From NCBI RefSeq assembly GCF_051960575.1, contig NZ_JBQCEE010000250.1, forward strand, positions 1 to 20,721: a DNA stretch of 20,721 nt, read 5' to 3'. Each line of letters starts with the position of its first letter. Position 1 is the stretch's first letter. This stretch comes from JBQCEE01 sp051960575. Lineage in GTDB: Bacteria > Actinomycetota > Actinomycetes > Mycobacteriales > Jatrophihabitantaceae. The notes under the pieces were generated by a model. The model was given only the letters and a program-made list of their open reading frames with translations, was not told where the DNA came from and made no database searches. This document shows, piece by piece, positions 1 through 6,340 of this stretch. The translations under genes and the position numbers were made by a program.

Positions 1-1317
1 CCCGGCCGAGGTGAACAGGATCGACAGGAAGACCGCGGTGCCCAGCGTGCCGCCGACCTGGCGGAAGAAGGTCACCGACGACGTCGCAACGCCCATGTCG
101 CGCGGCTCGACCGCGTTCTGCATCGCCAGCACCAGCGTCTGCATGTTCTGCCCGAGGCCGGCGCCGAACAGCACCAGGTAGAGGTCGGTCTGCCAGAGCG
201 GGGTGTCGGCGCCGACGGTGGCGAGCAGCGACAGGCCCGCGATCAGCATGACGCAGCCGATGACCGGCAGCTTCTTGTAGTGCCCCGTGCGGGCCGTGAT
301 CTGGCCGGCGATGAGCGACGAGAACATGATGCCCAGCACCATCGGCAGGATCAGCAGGCCCGACTCGGTCGGCGAGGCGCCCTTCACGATCTGCAGGTAG
401 AGCGGGATCGAGACCATGCCGCCGAACATGCCCAGGCCGATGATCGTCGACTGCGCCGAGCCGATGGCGAACACGCCGTTCCGGAACAACCGCAGCGGGA
501 GCAACGCCTCGTCACCCATCCGCAACTCGACGAACACGAAGAGCGCGAGGCCGATGACGCCGACGACGTAGCAGGCGAAGGCGCCGGCGGACGCCCAACC
601 CCAGTCACGGCCCTGCTCGGCGACGATCAGCAGCGGCACCAGGCCGAGCACGAGCGCGGACGCCCCGTACCAGTCGATGCGGTGGTCGCGGCGGTAGTGC
701 GAGAGCTGCAGGTTGCGGCTGACCACGTAGAGCGCGAAGAAGCCGATCGGGACGTTGATGTAGAAGATCCAGCGCCAGCCGGTGACGCCGAGGACGGTGG
801 CCTGGCCGGCGAGGAAGCCGCCGACGACCGGGCCGAGCACCGACGAGCTCGCGAAGACGGCCATCAGGTAGCCCTGGTAGCGGGCACGCTCACGGGGCGG
901 AATGACGTCGCCGATGATCGCGAGCGCCAGCGAGAACAGACCGCCCGCGCCGATGCCCTGGAACGCCCGGAAGGCGGCCAGCATGTACATCGAGGACGAG
1001 AGCCCGCACAGGGCGGAGCCGGCGATGAAGATCGAGATGGCGAAGAGGAACAGCGGCTTGCGTCCGTAGAGGTCGGACAGCTTGCCGTACAGCGGCGTCG
1101 TGATCGTCGAGGTGATGAGGAACGCCGTCGTCACCCACGCCTGGATCGACAGGCCGTGGAGGTCGTCGCCGATCGTGCGGATCGCCGTCGCCACGATCGT
1201 CTGGTCGAGCGAGGCGAGGAACATCCCCAGCATCAGGCCGCTGAGGATCTTCATGATCTGGCCGTGCGTGAGCTCGGCGGAGGCGGATGGCGCGGGGGCG
1301 GCCTGGGTGGCGGCCAT
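1..1317 (-). CDS. DHA2-family (14-TM) MFS drug exporter, C-terminus cut off by window edge
   Basis: Proton-driven efflux permease of the EmrB/QacA type in the cytoplasmic membrane, probably exporting drugs or other small toxic molecules. My translation gives 439 residues with no stop before the left edge; the family is usually about 480-550 aa, so roughly the last helices are missing. Visible MFS signatures: an LDQTIVATA motif in helix 1 (about residues 36-44), motif A as GKLSDLYGRKP (about 76-86), motif B around FRAFQGIGAGG, and motif C-like GPVVGG, which is typical of exporters. The ATG at 1317 follows the TGA of the upstream MarR gene with no spacer (TGAATG), so the two are translationally coupled and form one operon. 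Substrate cannot be told from sequence. The family assignment is firm; drug export is inferred from family and from MarR linkage. Confidence 0.93.
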   Translation of the reverse strand, partial: MAATQAAPAPSASAELTHGQIMKILSGLMLGMFLASLDQTIVATAIRTIGDDLHGLSIQAWVTTAFLITSTITTPLYGKLSDLYGRKPLFLFAISIFIAGSALCGLSSSMYMLAAFRAFQGIGAGGLFSLALAIIGDVIPPRERARYQGYLMAVFASSSVLGPVVGGFLAGQATVLGVTGWRWIFYINVPIGFFALYVVSRNLQLSHYRRDHRIDWYGASALVLGLVPLLIVAEQGRDWGWASAGAFACYVVGVIGLALFVFVELRMGDEALLPLRLFRNGVFAIGSAQSTIIGLGMFGGMVSIPLYLQIVKGASPTESGLLILPMVLGIMFSSLIAGQITARTGHYKKLPVIGCVMLIAGLSLLATVGADTPLWQTDLYLVLFGAGLGQNMQTLVLAMQNAVEPRDMGVATSSVTFFRQVGGTLGTAVFLSILFTSAG

Positions 1318-1869
1318 TCAGTCAGCTCCTTCGGTCGACGCGGACGGGGTCCCCGTCCGGGTCGGGATCCATTCGTGCCGGTGGGCGGTGAAATCGTGGG
1401 TGAAGCGCTCGAGGAGATCGGCGAAGGTCTGCAGCTCCTCGTCGCTCCAGTCGGCGACGAGCCGGCCGAAGTGCTGCTTGCGCAGCTCCTCGTGCTCGAC
1501 GAGCACCTCGGTGGCCTTCGGGGTGAGGACGAGCAGGCTCGCGCGGCCGTCGTCGGGATCGGCGCGCCGTTCGACGAGGCCGTCGCGGACGAGCGCGGCC
1601 ACCTGGCGGCTGATCGTCGACGGGTCGGCCTCCATCCGCTCGGCGAGCGCGCCGGCGCGCAGCGGCCCCTCACGGTCGAGGGCGCGCAGCACCATGCGGG
1701 ACGACCACTCGACGTCGTGCGCCGCGGCGGCCATGAACTGCTGCTTCAACTTCGCGAACGCCTGGACGAGGGCGACGACGTCATCGGCGACGCGGCGGAC
1801 ACCGTCGCGCAGCGGCGGCGCCGCGTCATTGCGGGTGCTCACGTCGACGGGTTCCGAGACGATGGTCAT
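1318..1869 (-). CDS. MarR-family transcriptional regulator
   Basis: A 183-aa cytoplasmic DNA-binding protein with a MarR winged helix. The recognition region reads about LAERMEADPSTISRQVAALV (residues ~93-112), followed by a wing containing DPDDGRASLL, a classic MarR DxRxxxL-type wing. MarR proteins are mostly dimeric repressors released by small phenolic or drug-like ligands. It lies directly upstream of, and is coupled to, the MFS exporter, so it most likely represses that exporter and itself. The ATG at 1869 is preceded by AAGGA two bases upstream, an unusually short ribosome-site spacing, so the exact start is slightly uncertain. The first ~20 and last ~12 residues look disordered. The ligand is unknown. 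Confidence 0.92.
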   Translation of the reverse strand: MTIVSEPVDVSTRNDAAPPLRDGVRRVADDVVALVQAFAKLKQQFMAAAAHDVEWSSRMVLRALDREGPLRAGALAERMEADPSTISRQVAALVRDGLVERRADPDDGRASLLVLTPKATEVLVEHEELRKQHFGRLVADWSDEELQTFADLLERFTHDFTAHRHEWIPTRTGTPSASTEGAD

Positions 1870-1887
1870 GATCCTTCACTTGCGTGT

Positions 1888-1913
1888 GTCATACAAATAG
1901 TTGGTTGACTCAA
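1888..1913 (-). promoter_or_regulatory. Candidate promoter/operator of the marR-MFS operon
   Basis: This short A/T-rich patch in otherwise GC-rich DNA precedes marR. It holds a TTGACTCAA inverted repeat (1905-1913, arms TTGA/TCAA around one base) and a TATGAC hexamer on the minus strand (1888-1893) that could serve as -10. The placement suits autoregulation by the adjacent MarR protein. No good -35 at 17 bp is visible, so the assignment rests on base composition, symmetry and position. Confidence 0.4.
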
Positions 1914-1966
1914 GCATCCACCTCAGTGCGCACGGATGCAACTTCCGTGACGCACGGCACCTGAGG

Positions 1967-2003
1967 GCAAAACGAAACCGCGCCGCCCGGTGGGGCGACG
2001 CGG
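1967..2003 (-). terminator. Rho-independent terminator after bldC
   Basis: On the minus strand a GC-rich hairpin (1978-2003; stem CCGCG/CGCGG, one mismatch, then CGCCC/GGGCG with a tiny loop) is followed by a T-rich run reading TTTCGTTTTG. It lies 45 bp after the bldC stop and points in the bldC direction, separating bldC from the marR operon. Confidence 0.75.
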
Positions 2004-2048
2004 TCCGGTGGTGCAGCAGAGGTGGTGCTGGTACAGCAGCGTGTGGTG

Positions 2049-2258
2049 TCAGCTCTCGATCGCGGCGGTGTTGCCGTCGAGCAGCGAGCGGACCTCGGAC
2101 TCACGGTAACGGCGGTGGCCGCCCAGCGTGCGGATCGAGGTGAGCTTGCCGGCCTTCGCCCAGCGCGTGACCGTCTTGGGGTCGACGCGGAACAGCGTCG
2201 CGACCTCGGACGGCGTGAGCAACGGCTCGGTGTCGGGGCGGTTACGAATCGTCGTCAT
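2049..2258 (-). CDS. bldC: BldC, MerR-like small DNA-binding developmental regulator
   Basis: A 69-aa protein that is essentially a single MerR-type winged helix-turn-helix with no effector domain. The segment from LLTPSEVATLFRVDPKTVTR through GHRRYRE (residues ~13-53) is nearly identical to what I recall of Streptomyces BldC, which binds head-to-tail as oligomers on direct repeats and controls the timing of differentiation. The ATG at 2258 was preferred over an in-frame upstream ATG at 2339 because it gives the family length and has a strong ribosome site (AGGAGGGGG at 2265-2273). The gene stands alone, closed by a terminator, next to DUF3073 and purM as in Streptomyces. Its role in this organism, which may not sporulate, is inferred; the identity is nearly certain. 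Confidence 0.97.
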   Translation of the reverse strand: MTTIRNRPDTEPLLTPSEVATLFRVDPKTVTRWAKAGKLTSIRTLGGHRRYRESEVRSLLDGNTAAIES

Positions 2259-2264
2259 GCGATG

Positions 2265-2273
2265 CCCCCTCCT
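2265..2273 (-). promoter_or_regulatory. Ribosome binding site that fixes the bldC start
   Basis: AGGAGGGGG on the minus strand, 6 bases before the ATG at 2258. It decides between this start and an in-frame ATG 81 bp further upstream. Confidence 0.8.
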
Positions 2274-2296
2274 GGGGTTTCTGTCACGAGGAGTCC

Positions 2297-2312
2297 TGTT
2301 CCACGTGAACGG
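2297..2312. promoter_or_regulatory. parS-like palindrome with CACGTG core
   Basis: The 16 bases match 13 of 16 positions of the bacterial chromosomal parS consensus TGTTNCACGTGAAACA counted against the T form (TGTTTCACGTGAAACA), and 14 of 16 if the fifth position is free. The left half and CACGTG core are intact; the last three bases of the right arm deviate. Equally it can be read as GTTC-N5-GAAC, an operator-like inverted repeat. It sits 38 bp upstream of the bldC start. Confidence 0.3.
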
Positions 2313-2499
2313 GTCAAGTATGGGCCGCTGCGGACGCACTTCGCATGATCACGCGCTCAACTGTCCACTGTGTGCCAGGGGGGCCCGCGGTGTCCGGTTC
2401 TTCCGGGCGACAAATCGGGCTTTCCCGGCTACTTGCGGACATGCCTCACCCATGCCCATGACAGGGCCCGGCGCGGTGCGATGGTCCCGCCGCACGCGG

Positions 2500-2505
2500 T
2501 ACGCT
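2500..2505 (+). promoter_or_regulatory. Possible -10 box for the DUF3073 gene
   Basis: TACGCT in the context GGTACGCTGGG fits the TANNNT pattern of actinobacterial housekeeping -10 boxes. No clear -35 is present. It would give a leader of about 100 nt before the ATG at 2613. Confidence 0.3.
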
Positions 2506-2612
2506 GGGCCCACGAGATGACAACTTCCCCGGCCGGCTCCCACGTCGCCCGACTCCGTTCGGTGCGTCGCGATCCCCGCGCCGGATGACCGCGTGAGCGA
2601 GGGGGTCGAGCC

Positions 2613-2810
2613 ATGGGGCGCGGCCGTGCCAAGGCAAAGCAGCAGAAAGTGGCTCGGGAGCTGAAGTACAGCACCCACAACACCGATCTGACTGCTCTCC
2701 AGCGAGAGCTCGGCGGCTATCCGTCGAGCCCGTCGGAGTCCACCGACGACGTCGAGAGCGACGATGAGGACTACGACGAGTACGACGACTGGGCAGGCCA
2801 CTCGCGCTGA
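2613..2810 (+). CDS. DUF3073 family small acidic protein
   Basis: A 65-aa protein of unknown function. The basic N-terminus MGRGRAKAKQQKVARELKY is the hallmark of DUF3073, an actinobacterial family; the C-terminal third is strongly acidic (runs such as ESDDEDYDEYDD). The charge split (basic head, acidic tail) could suggest nucleic-acid or ribosome contact, but no function is established to my knowledge. The ATG at 2613 has a GAGGGGG ribosome site about 8 bases upstream. It converges with purM and diverges from bldC, an arrangement also found in Streptomyces. At 65 aa it is at the short end for the family. Identification is firm because of the N-terminal motif. Confidence 0.93.
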   Translation: MGRGRAKAKQQKVARELKYSTHNTDLTALQRELGGYPSSPSESTDDVESDDEDYDEYDDWAGHSR

Positions 2811-2847
2811 GGGCGCCGGGCGCTCCCGACTCCGATACGGCGTTCTC

Positions 2848-2877
2848 GTGCCACCCGGCTCGACGGCCGGATGGCAC
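2848..2877. terminator. Bidirectional hairpin between DUF3073 and purM
   Basis: GTGCCA and TGGCAC arms, one mismatch, then CCGGC/GCCGG arms around a 6-nt loop make an 11-bp stem. It lies between two convergent genes, 38 bp after the DUF3073 stop and 4 bp beyond the purM stop. There is no clear T run, so it would act as a GC-rich actinobacterial-type terminator for both transcripts. Confidence 0.6.
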
Positions 2878-2881
2878 GCAA

Positions 2882-3970
2882 TCACCGGGTAGCCGAAAGG
2901 CCCTGGTAGGTCCCGACCAAGGTCACTTGACCGGTGCCGGGGGTGATCGTCCCGAGGGTCCAGGCCGGCACGCCGCGCTCGGCGAGCAGTCGCAGCGCGT
3001 CCTCGGACCGGTGCGCCGGGACGACCGCGACCATCCCGACGCCGAGGTTGAGGGCCAGCTCGAGGTCGGCGAGCGGCACGTCGCCCGCCTGCTGCACCAG
3101 GGCGAAGACGGGCGGCACCGTCCAGGTGTCGCGCTGGACGACGGCGTCGACCGTGGGCGGCAGCACCCGCACGAGGTTGCCCGCGAGCCCGCCACCGGTG
3201 ATGTGGGCGAACGCCCGCGCCTCCACCTCCGCCGCGAGGGCGAGGCAGTCCTGCGCGTAGATGCGGGTCGGGGTCAGCAGTACGTCACCGAGCGTGTCGC
3301 CGCCGAGCAGGTCGGGACGCGACCCAAGGTCGAGCCCGGCCTGCTGCAGCAGCACGTGCCGGACGAGCGAGTAGCCGTTGGAGTGCAGGCCGCTCGACGC
3401 CATGGCGATCAGCACGTCGCCGGCCTGCACCCGGTCGGCGCCGAGCACGGCGTCGGCGTTGACGACGCCGACGCCCGTCCCACTGATGTCGTACTCGTCC
3501 GGGGCCATGACGCCGGGGTGCTCGGCCGTCTCGCCGCCGACGAGGGCGCAGCCGGCCCGCACGCAACCCTCGGCGATGCCGCCGACGATCGCCGCGATCT
3601 TCTCGGGCACGACCTTACCGGTGGCGATGTAGTCGGAGAGGAACAGCGGCTCGGCGCCGACGACGACCAGGTCGTCGACCACCATGGCGACGAGGTCGAT
3701 GCCGATGGTGTCGTGCCGGTCGAGGGCCTGCGCGATCGCGAGCTTCGTGCCGACCCCGTCGGTCGAGCTGGCGAGCACCGGCTGCGGCCACCGCGCCAAA
3801 TCGAGCTGGAAGAGGCCGGCGAACCCGCCCAGGCCACCGAGCAGTTCCGGCCGCGCGGTGCGGCGCACCGAGGCCTTCATCAGCTCGACCGCGCGGTCGC
3901 CCGCGGCGATGTCGACGCCCGCCCGGGCGTAGGCGTCGGTACTGGCGGGGCTCGGCGGCTGCTCGCTCAC
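2882..3970 (-). CDS. purM: Phosphoribosylformylglycinamidine cyclo-ligase (AIR synthetase)
   Basis: Converts FGAM to aminoimidazole ribotide using ATP, the fifth step of purine synthesis. The protein is 362 aa, normal for the family. The ATP-grasp-like PurM fold is shown by STDGVGTK (residues ~69-76), the AMVVDDLVVVGAEPLF segment (95-110), DYIATGKV and GGETAEHPGVM (145-155), and GGGLAGNL nearer the C-terminus. I place the start at GTG 3970 because it overlaps the purF stop by four bases (GTGA), implying translational coupling, and because upstream in-frame sequence belongs to purF read in another frame. It is the last gene of the purine cluster and is followed by a strong hairpin shared with the convergent DUF3073 gene. 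Confidence 0.97.
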   Translation of the reverse strand: MSEQPPSPASTDAYARAGVDIAAGDRAVELMKASVRRTARPELLGGLGGFAGLFQLDLARWPQPVLASSTDGVGTKLAIAQALDRHDTIGIDLVAMVVDDLVVVGAEPLFLSDYIATGKVVPEKIAAIVGGIAEGCVRAGCALVGGETAEHPGVMAPDEYDISGTGVGVVNADAVLGADRVQAGDVLIAMASSGLHSNGYSLVRHVLLQQAGLDLGSRPDLLGGDTLGDVLLTPTRIYAQDCLALAAEVEARAFAHITGGGLAGNLVRVLPPTVDAVVQRDTWTVPPVFALVQQAGDVPLADLELALNLGVGMVAVVPAHRSEDALRLLAERGVPAWTLGTITPGTGQVTLVGTYQGLSATR

Positions 3971-5502
3971 GGGCGGGTGAGGGCGTCGGCGGCGCCGTAG
4001 CTCTCGGCGTGCTCCGGCTCGCGTCCGACGACCGGCAGCGTCCCGGGCACGTGCTTGCCGATGCTCTCGAGCACGTGCTTGCCGACGACCTCGGGCAGCT
4101 CGATCGGGTACTCGCCGTCGAAGCAGGCGCGGCACAGACGTGTCTTCGGCTGCTCGCTGGCCGCCACCAACGCGTCGAGCGAGACGTAGCCGAGCGAGTC
4201 GGCGCCGATGAGCCGCCGCACGCCCTCGGTGTCGAGACCGTTCGCGGCGAGCTCGGCACGCGAGGCGAAGTCGATGCCGTAGAAGCAGGGCCACTTGATC
4301 GGCGGGCTCGAGATGCGCACGTGCACCTCGAGCGCGCCTGCCTCGCGCAGCATGCGCACCAGTGCCCGCTGGGTGTTGCCGCGCACGATCGAGTCGTCGA
4401 CGACCACGAGCCGCTTACCGCGGATGACGTCGCGCAGCGGGTTGAGCTTGAGCCGGATGCCGAGCTGCCGGATCGTCTGGGACGGCTGGATGAACGTGCG
4501 TCCGACGTAGGAGTTCTTCACCAGGCCGATGCCGTAGGGGATCCCCGACTCCTCGGCGAAGCCGATCGCGGCCGGTGTGCCCGACTCGGGCACCGGGATC
4601 ACGAGGTCGGCCTCGACCGGGTGCTCCTTCGCCAGCCGGCGCCCGACCTCGACGCGGGCCGAGTGCACGCTGCGCCCGGCGATCGTCGTGTCGGGACGCG
4701 CGAGGTACACGTACTCGAACAGGCAGCCCTTGGGCTTGGGCGTCGCGAACGACTGCGAGCGCAGCCCGTCGTCGTCGATGGCGAGCAGCTCCCCCGGCTC
4801 GACCTCGCGCACGAACTGCGCGCCCACGATGTCGAGGGCGGCGGTCTCGGACGTGACGACCCAGCCACGCTCGAGCCGGCCGAGCACGAGCGGGCGGACG
4901 CCCTGCGGGTCGCGCGCGGCGTACAGCGTCGTCTCGTCCATGAAGATGAGCGAGAAGGCGCCCTCGAGCTTCGGCAGCACCTCCATCGCCGCCTGCTCGA
5001 CGCTGACGTCGGGCCGCGCGGCGAGCATGGCGGTGAGCAGGTCGCTGTCGGTCGTGGCGCTGCCGGCGGTGATGCCGTCGGCACGGGCCTGGGCGGCGAG
5101 TTCGGCCGTGTTCACCAGGTTGCCGTTGTGCCCGAGTGCGAGGCCGGTGCCGGCGGGGGTGGTGCGGAAGTTCGGCTGCGCGTTCTCCCACGTCGTCGAC
5201 CCGGTGGTCGAGTAGCGGGTGTGGCCGACGGCGAGGTGGCCCTGCAGCGTCTGCAGTGTCGACTCGTCGAAGACCTGCGAGACGAGCCCGAGATCCTTGT
5301 AGACGACCATGCTCGAGCCGTCGCTGACGGCCATGCCCGCGGCCTCCTGGCCGCGGTGCTGCAGGGCGTAGAGCCCGAAGTAGGTGAGCTTGGCGACCTG
5401 CTCCTCCGGGGCCCAGACACCGAAGACGCCGCACGCGTCCTGAGGGCCCTTGTCCTCTCCCGGAAGGAGGTCATGGTTGAGCAGTCCGTCACCGCGCGCC
5501 AC
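3967..5502 (-). CDS. purF: Amidophosphoribosyltransferase (class II glutamine amidotransferase)
   Basis: Catalyses the committed step, PRPP plus glutamine to phosphoribosylamine. The 511-aa precursor carries a 23-residue propeptide ending before the nucleophile Cys24 (CGVFGVW), to be exposed by self-cleavage. The N-terminal glutaminase domain shows the HRGQEAAG and GHNGNLVN motifs; the C-terminal domain has the PRPP loop VVVDDSIVRGNT (~366-377). Cysteines at about 260, 406, 457 and 460 (KGC, WPC, CRAC) match the four [4Fe-4S] ligands of the Bacillus-type enzyme, so oxygen-sensitive turnover is expected. Start: GTG 5502 gives the N-terminus VARGDGLLNHDLLPGE, which fits Streptomyces PurF as I recall it. 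The alternative GTG at 5532 would add 10 residues and has no ribosome site. A TACCCT box seven bases before GTG 5502 suggests a leaderless transcript. Confidence 0.97.
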   Translation of the reverse strand: MARGDGLLNHDLLPGEDKGPQDACGVFGVWAPEEQVAKLTYFGLYALQHRGQEAAGMAVSDGSSMVVYKDLGLVSQVFDESTLQTLQGHLAVGHTRYSTTGSTTWENAQPNFRTTPAGTGLALGHNGNLVNTAELAAQARADGITAGSATTDSDLLTAMLAARPDVSVEQAAMEVLPKLEGAFSLIFMDETTLYAARDPQGVRPLVLGRLERGWVVTSETAALDIVGAQFVREVEPGELLAIDDDGLRSQSFATPKPKGCLFEYVYLARPDTTIAGRSVHSARVEVGRRLAKEHPVEADLVIPVPESGTPAAIGFAEESGIPYGIGLVKNSYVGRTFIQPSQTIRQLGIRLKLNPLRDVIRGKRLVVVDDSIVRGNTQRALVRMLREAGALEVHVRISSPPIKWPCFYGIDFASRAELAANGLDTEGVRRLIGADSLGYVSLDALVAASEQPKTRLCRACFDGEYPIELPEVVGKHVLESIGKHVPGTLPVVGREPEHAESYGAADALTRP

Positions 5503-5515
5503 GGATCCGAGGGTA
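5503..5515 (-). promoter_or_regulatory. Putative purF promoter giving a leaderless mRNA
   Basis: On the minus strand TGTACCCT contains the hexamer TACCCT (5510-5515), followed by exactly seven bases and then the GTG start at 5502. No Shine-Dalgarno sequence is present. The -35 region is weak. It lies in the 60-bp gap after the MDMPI-family gene, so purF-purM can be transcribed apart from purSQL. Confidence 0.55.
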
Positions 5516-5562
5516 CAGGTGAGGGCCGACACAGCAGTGCCGACGAGGCCGACTCGTCCGCC

Positions 5563-6336
5563 CTACGACAGCAGCGGAAGCCAGGTGCTGAGGTCGGCGC
5601 GGGTGCCGCTGGCGCGGACGCGTGCGGCGGCGACGGCGGCGGCGAAGGGCTCGCGTCCGGTGGCGAGGCGGAGCCAGGTGAGCGGGTCGGTCTCAGTGAC
5701 GTTGGGCGGGGTGCCGCGGGTGTGGCGGGGGCCCTCGATCACCTGCACGGCGACGAACGGGGGCACCCGCAGCTCGACCGAGCGTCCCGGGGCCTTCGCG
5801 GCCAGGATCTCGGCGAGCGCACGCACGGCGGCGGCCAGCGCCGGGCGGTGCAGCGCGATCGGCTCGCGGTCGGGCAGCGAGCGGTTGAGGTCGTCGGTGT
5901 GCACGACCACCTCGACGAGCCGGGTGGTCACCCAGTCCTGGGCGGTGGTGGGGCCGCGTCCGCCCATGACCACCGTCTTCGGCGCGACGCCGTCGGCGGC
6001 CGCCGTGATCGCGTCGGTGTCGCGCAGTTCCGTGAGCAGGTCGCCGATCGGTGCGGCGGCCACCCGCTCGGTGCCCTCGGCGATCTCGCCGGCGGCCGGG
6101 CGGTACCGGGCGACGAACTCGGCGAGCGGCACCGGCCGGTCGTCGATGCGGTCGGCGAGCCGCTTCACCAGGCCGCGGCGCATGAACGCGAGGTGCCCGA
6201 CGAGGGTGTGCACCGTCCAGTCGCCGAGCACCGACGGCGCGGCCAGCTCGTCCGGCGTCAACGTCGCGACCCAGCCGGTGACCAGCTGCAGCTGGCCGAC
6301 GAAGGCGTCGACGCCGGTGAGCCGTGCCGGGGGCAC
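5563..6336 (-). CDS. Maleylpyruvate isomerase family mycothiol-dependent enzyme (SCP2-like C-terminus)
   Basis: A 257-aa protein with an N-terminal MDMPI/DinB-type four-helix fold and a C-terminal sterol-carrier-like domain. The expected metal triad is complete: His48 (in HTLVGHLA), Glu142 and His146 (in RLVEVVVHTDDL). The C-terminal signature GPRHTRGTPPNVTETD (~207-222) is characteristic of the version found next to purine genes. Such proteins use mycothiol, the actinobacterial thiol, as cofactor or substrate; the actual reaction of this subgroup is unknown. GTG 6336 starts four bases after the purL stop with a GAGG motif upstream, so it is part of the purL operon. Its conserved position between purL and purF hints at a link to purine or redox metabolism, which is inference only. 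Confidence 0.88.
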   Translation of the reverse strand: MPPARLTGVDAFVGQLQLVTGWVATLTPDELAAPSVLGDWTVHTLVGHLAFMRRGLVKRLADRIDDRPVPLAEFVARYRPAAGEIAEGTERVAAAPIGDLLTELRDTDAITAAADGVAPKTVVMGGRGPTTAQDWVTTRLVEVVVHTDDLNRSLPDREPIALHRPALAAAVRALAEILAAKAPGRSVELRVPPFVAVQVIEGPRHTRGTPPNVTETDPLTWLRLATGREPFAAAVAAARVRASGTRADLSTWLPLLS

Positions 6337-6340
6337 GCGG

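Larger units (their letters stand above)
2259..2612. other. 354-bp intergenic region between divergent bldC and the DUF3073 gene
   Basis: No convincing gene is seen here. The region holds the bldC ribosome site, a TTGACC hexamer on the minus strand (2312-2317) that could be a bldC -35 although no good -10 follows it, a parS-like palindrome (2297-2312), and a TACGCT hexamer on the plus strand (2500-2505) that could be the -10 for the DUF3073 gene. Short open frames on both strands lack family features. The length suggests complex regulation or long leaders for bldC. Confidence 0.6.

Noticed and set aside
280..1908. Open frame of about 540 codons on the plus strand opposite the MFS and marR genes
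   Set aside because: The minus strand carries recognisable MFS and MarR proteins; the plus frame is low complexity and lacks a ribosome site.
2349..2885. Possible 178-aa minus-strand gene covering the DUF3073 gene
   Set aside because: It overlaps the DUF3073 coding sequence entirely in antisense, begins at the purM terminator hairpin and shows no family features.
3971..4294. Longer N-terminus for purM
   Set aside because: The extra residues are the purF coding region read in another frame; GTG 3970 overlapping the purF stop fits the family length.
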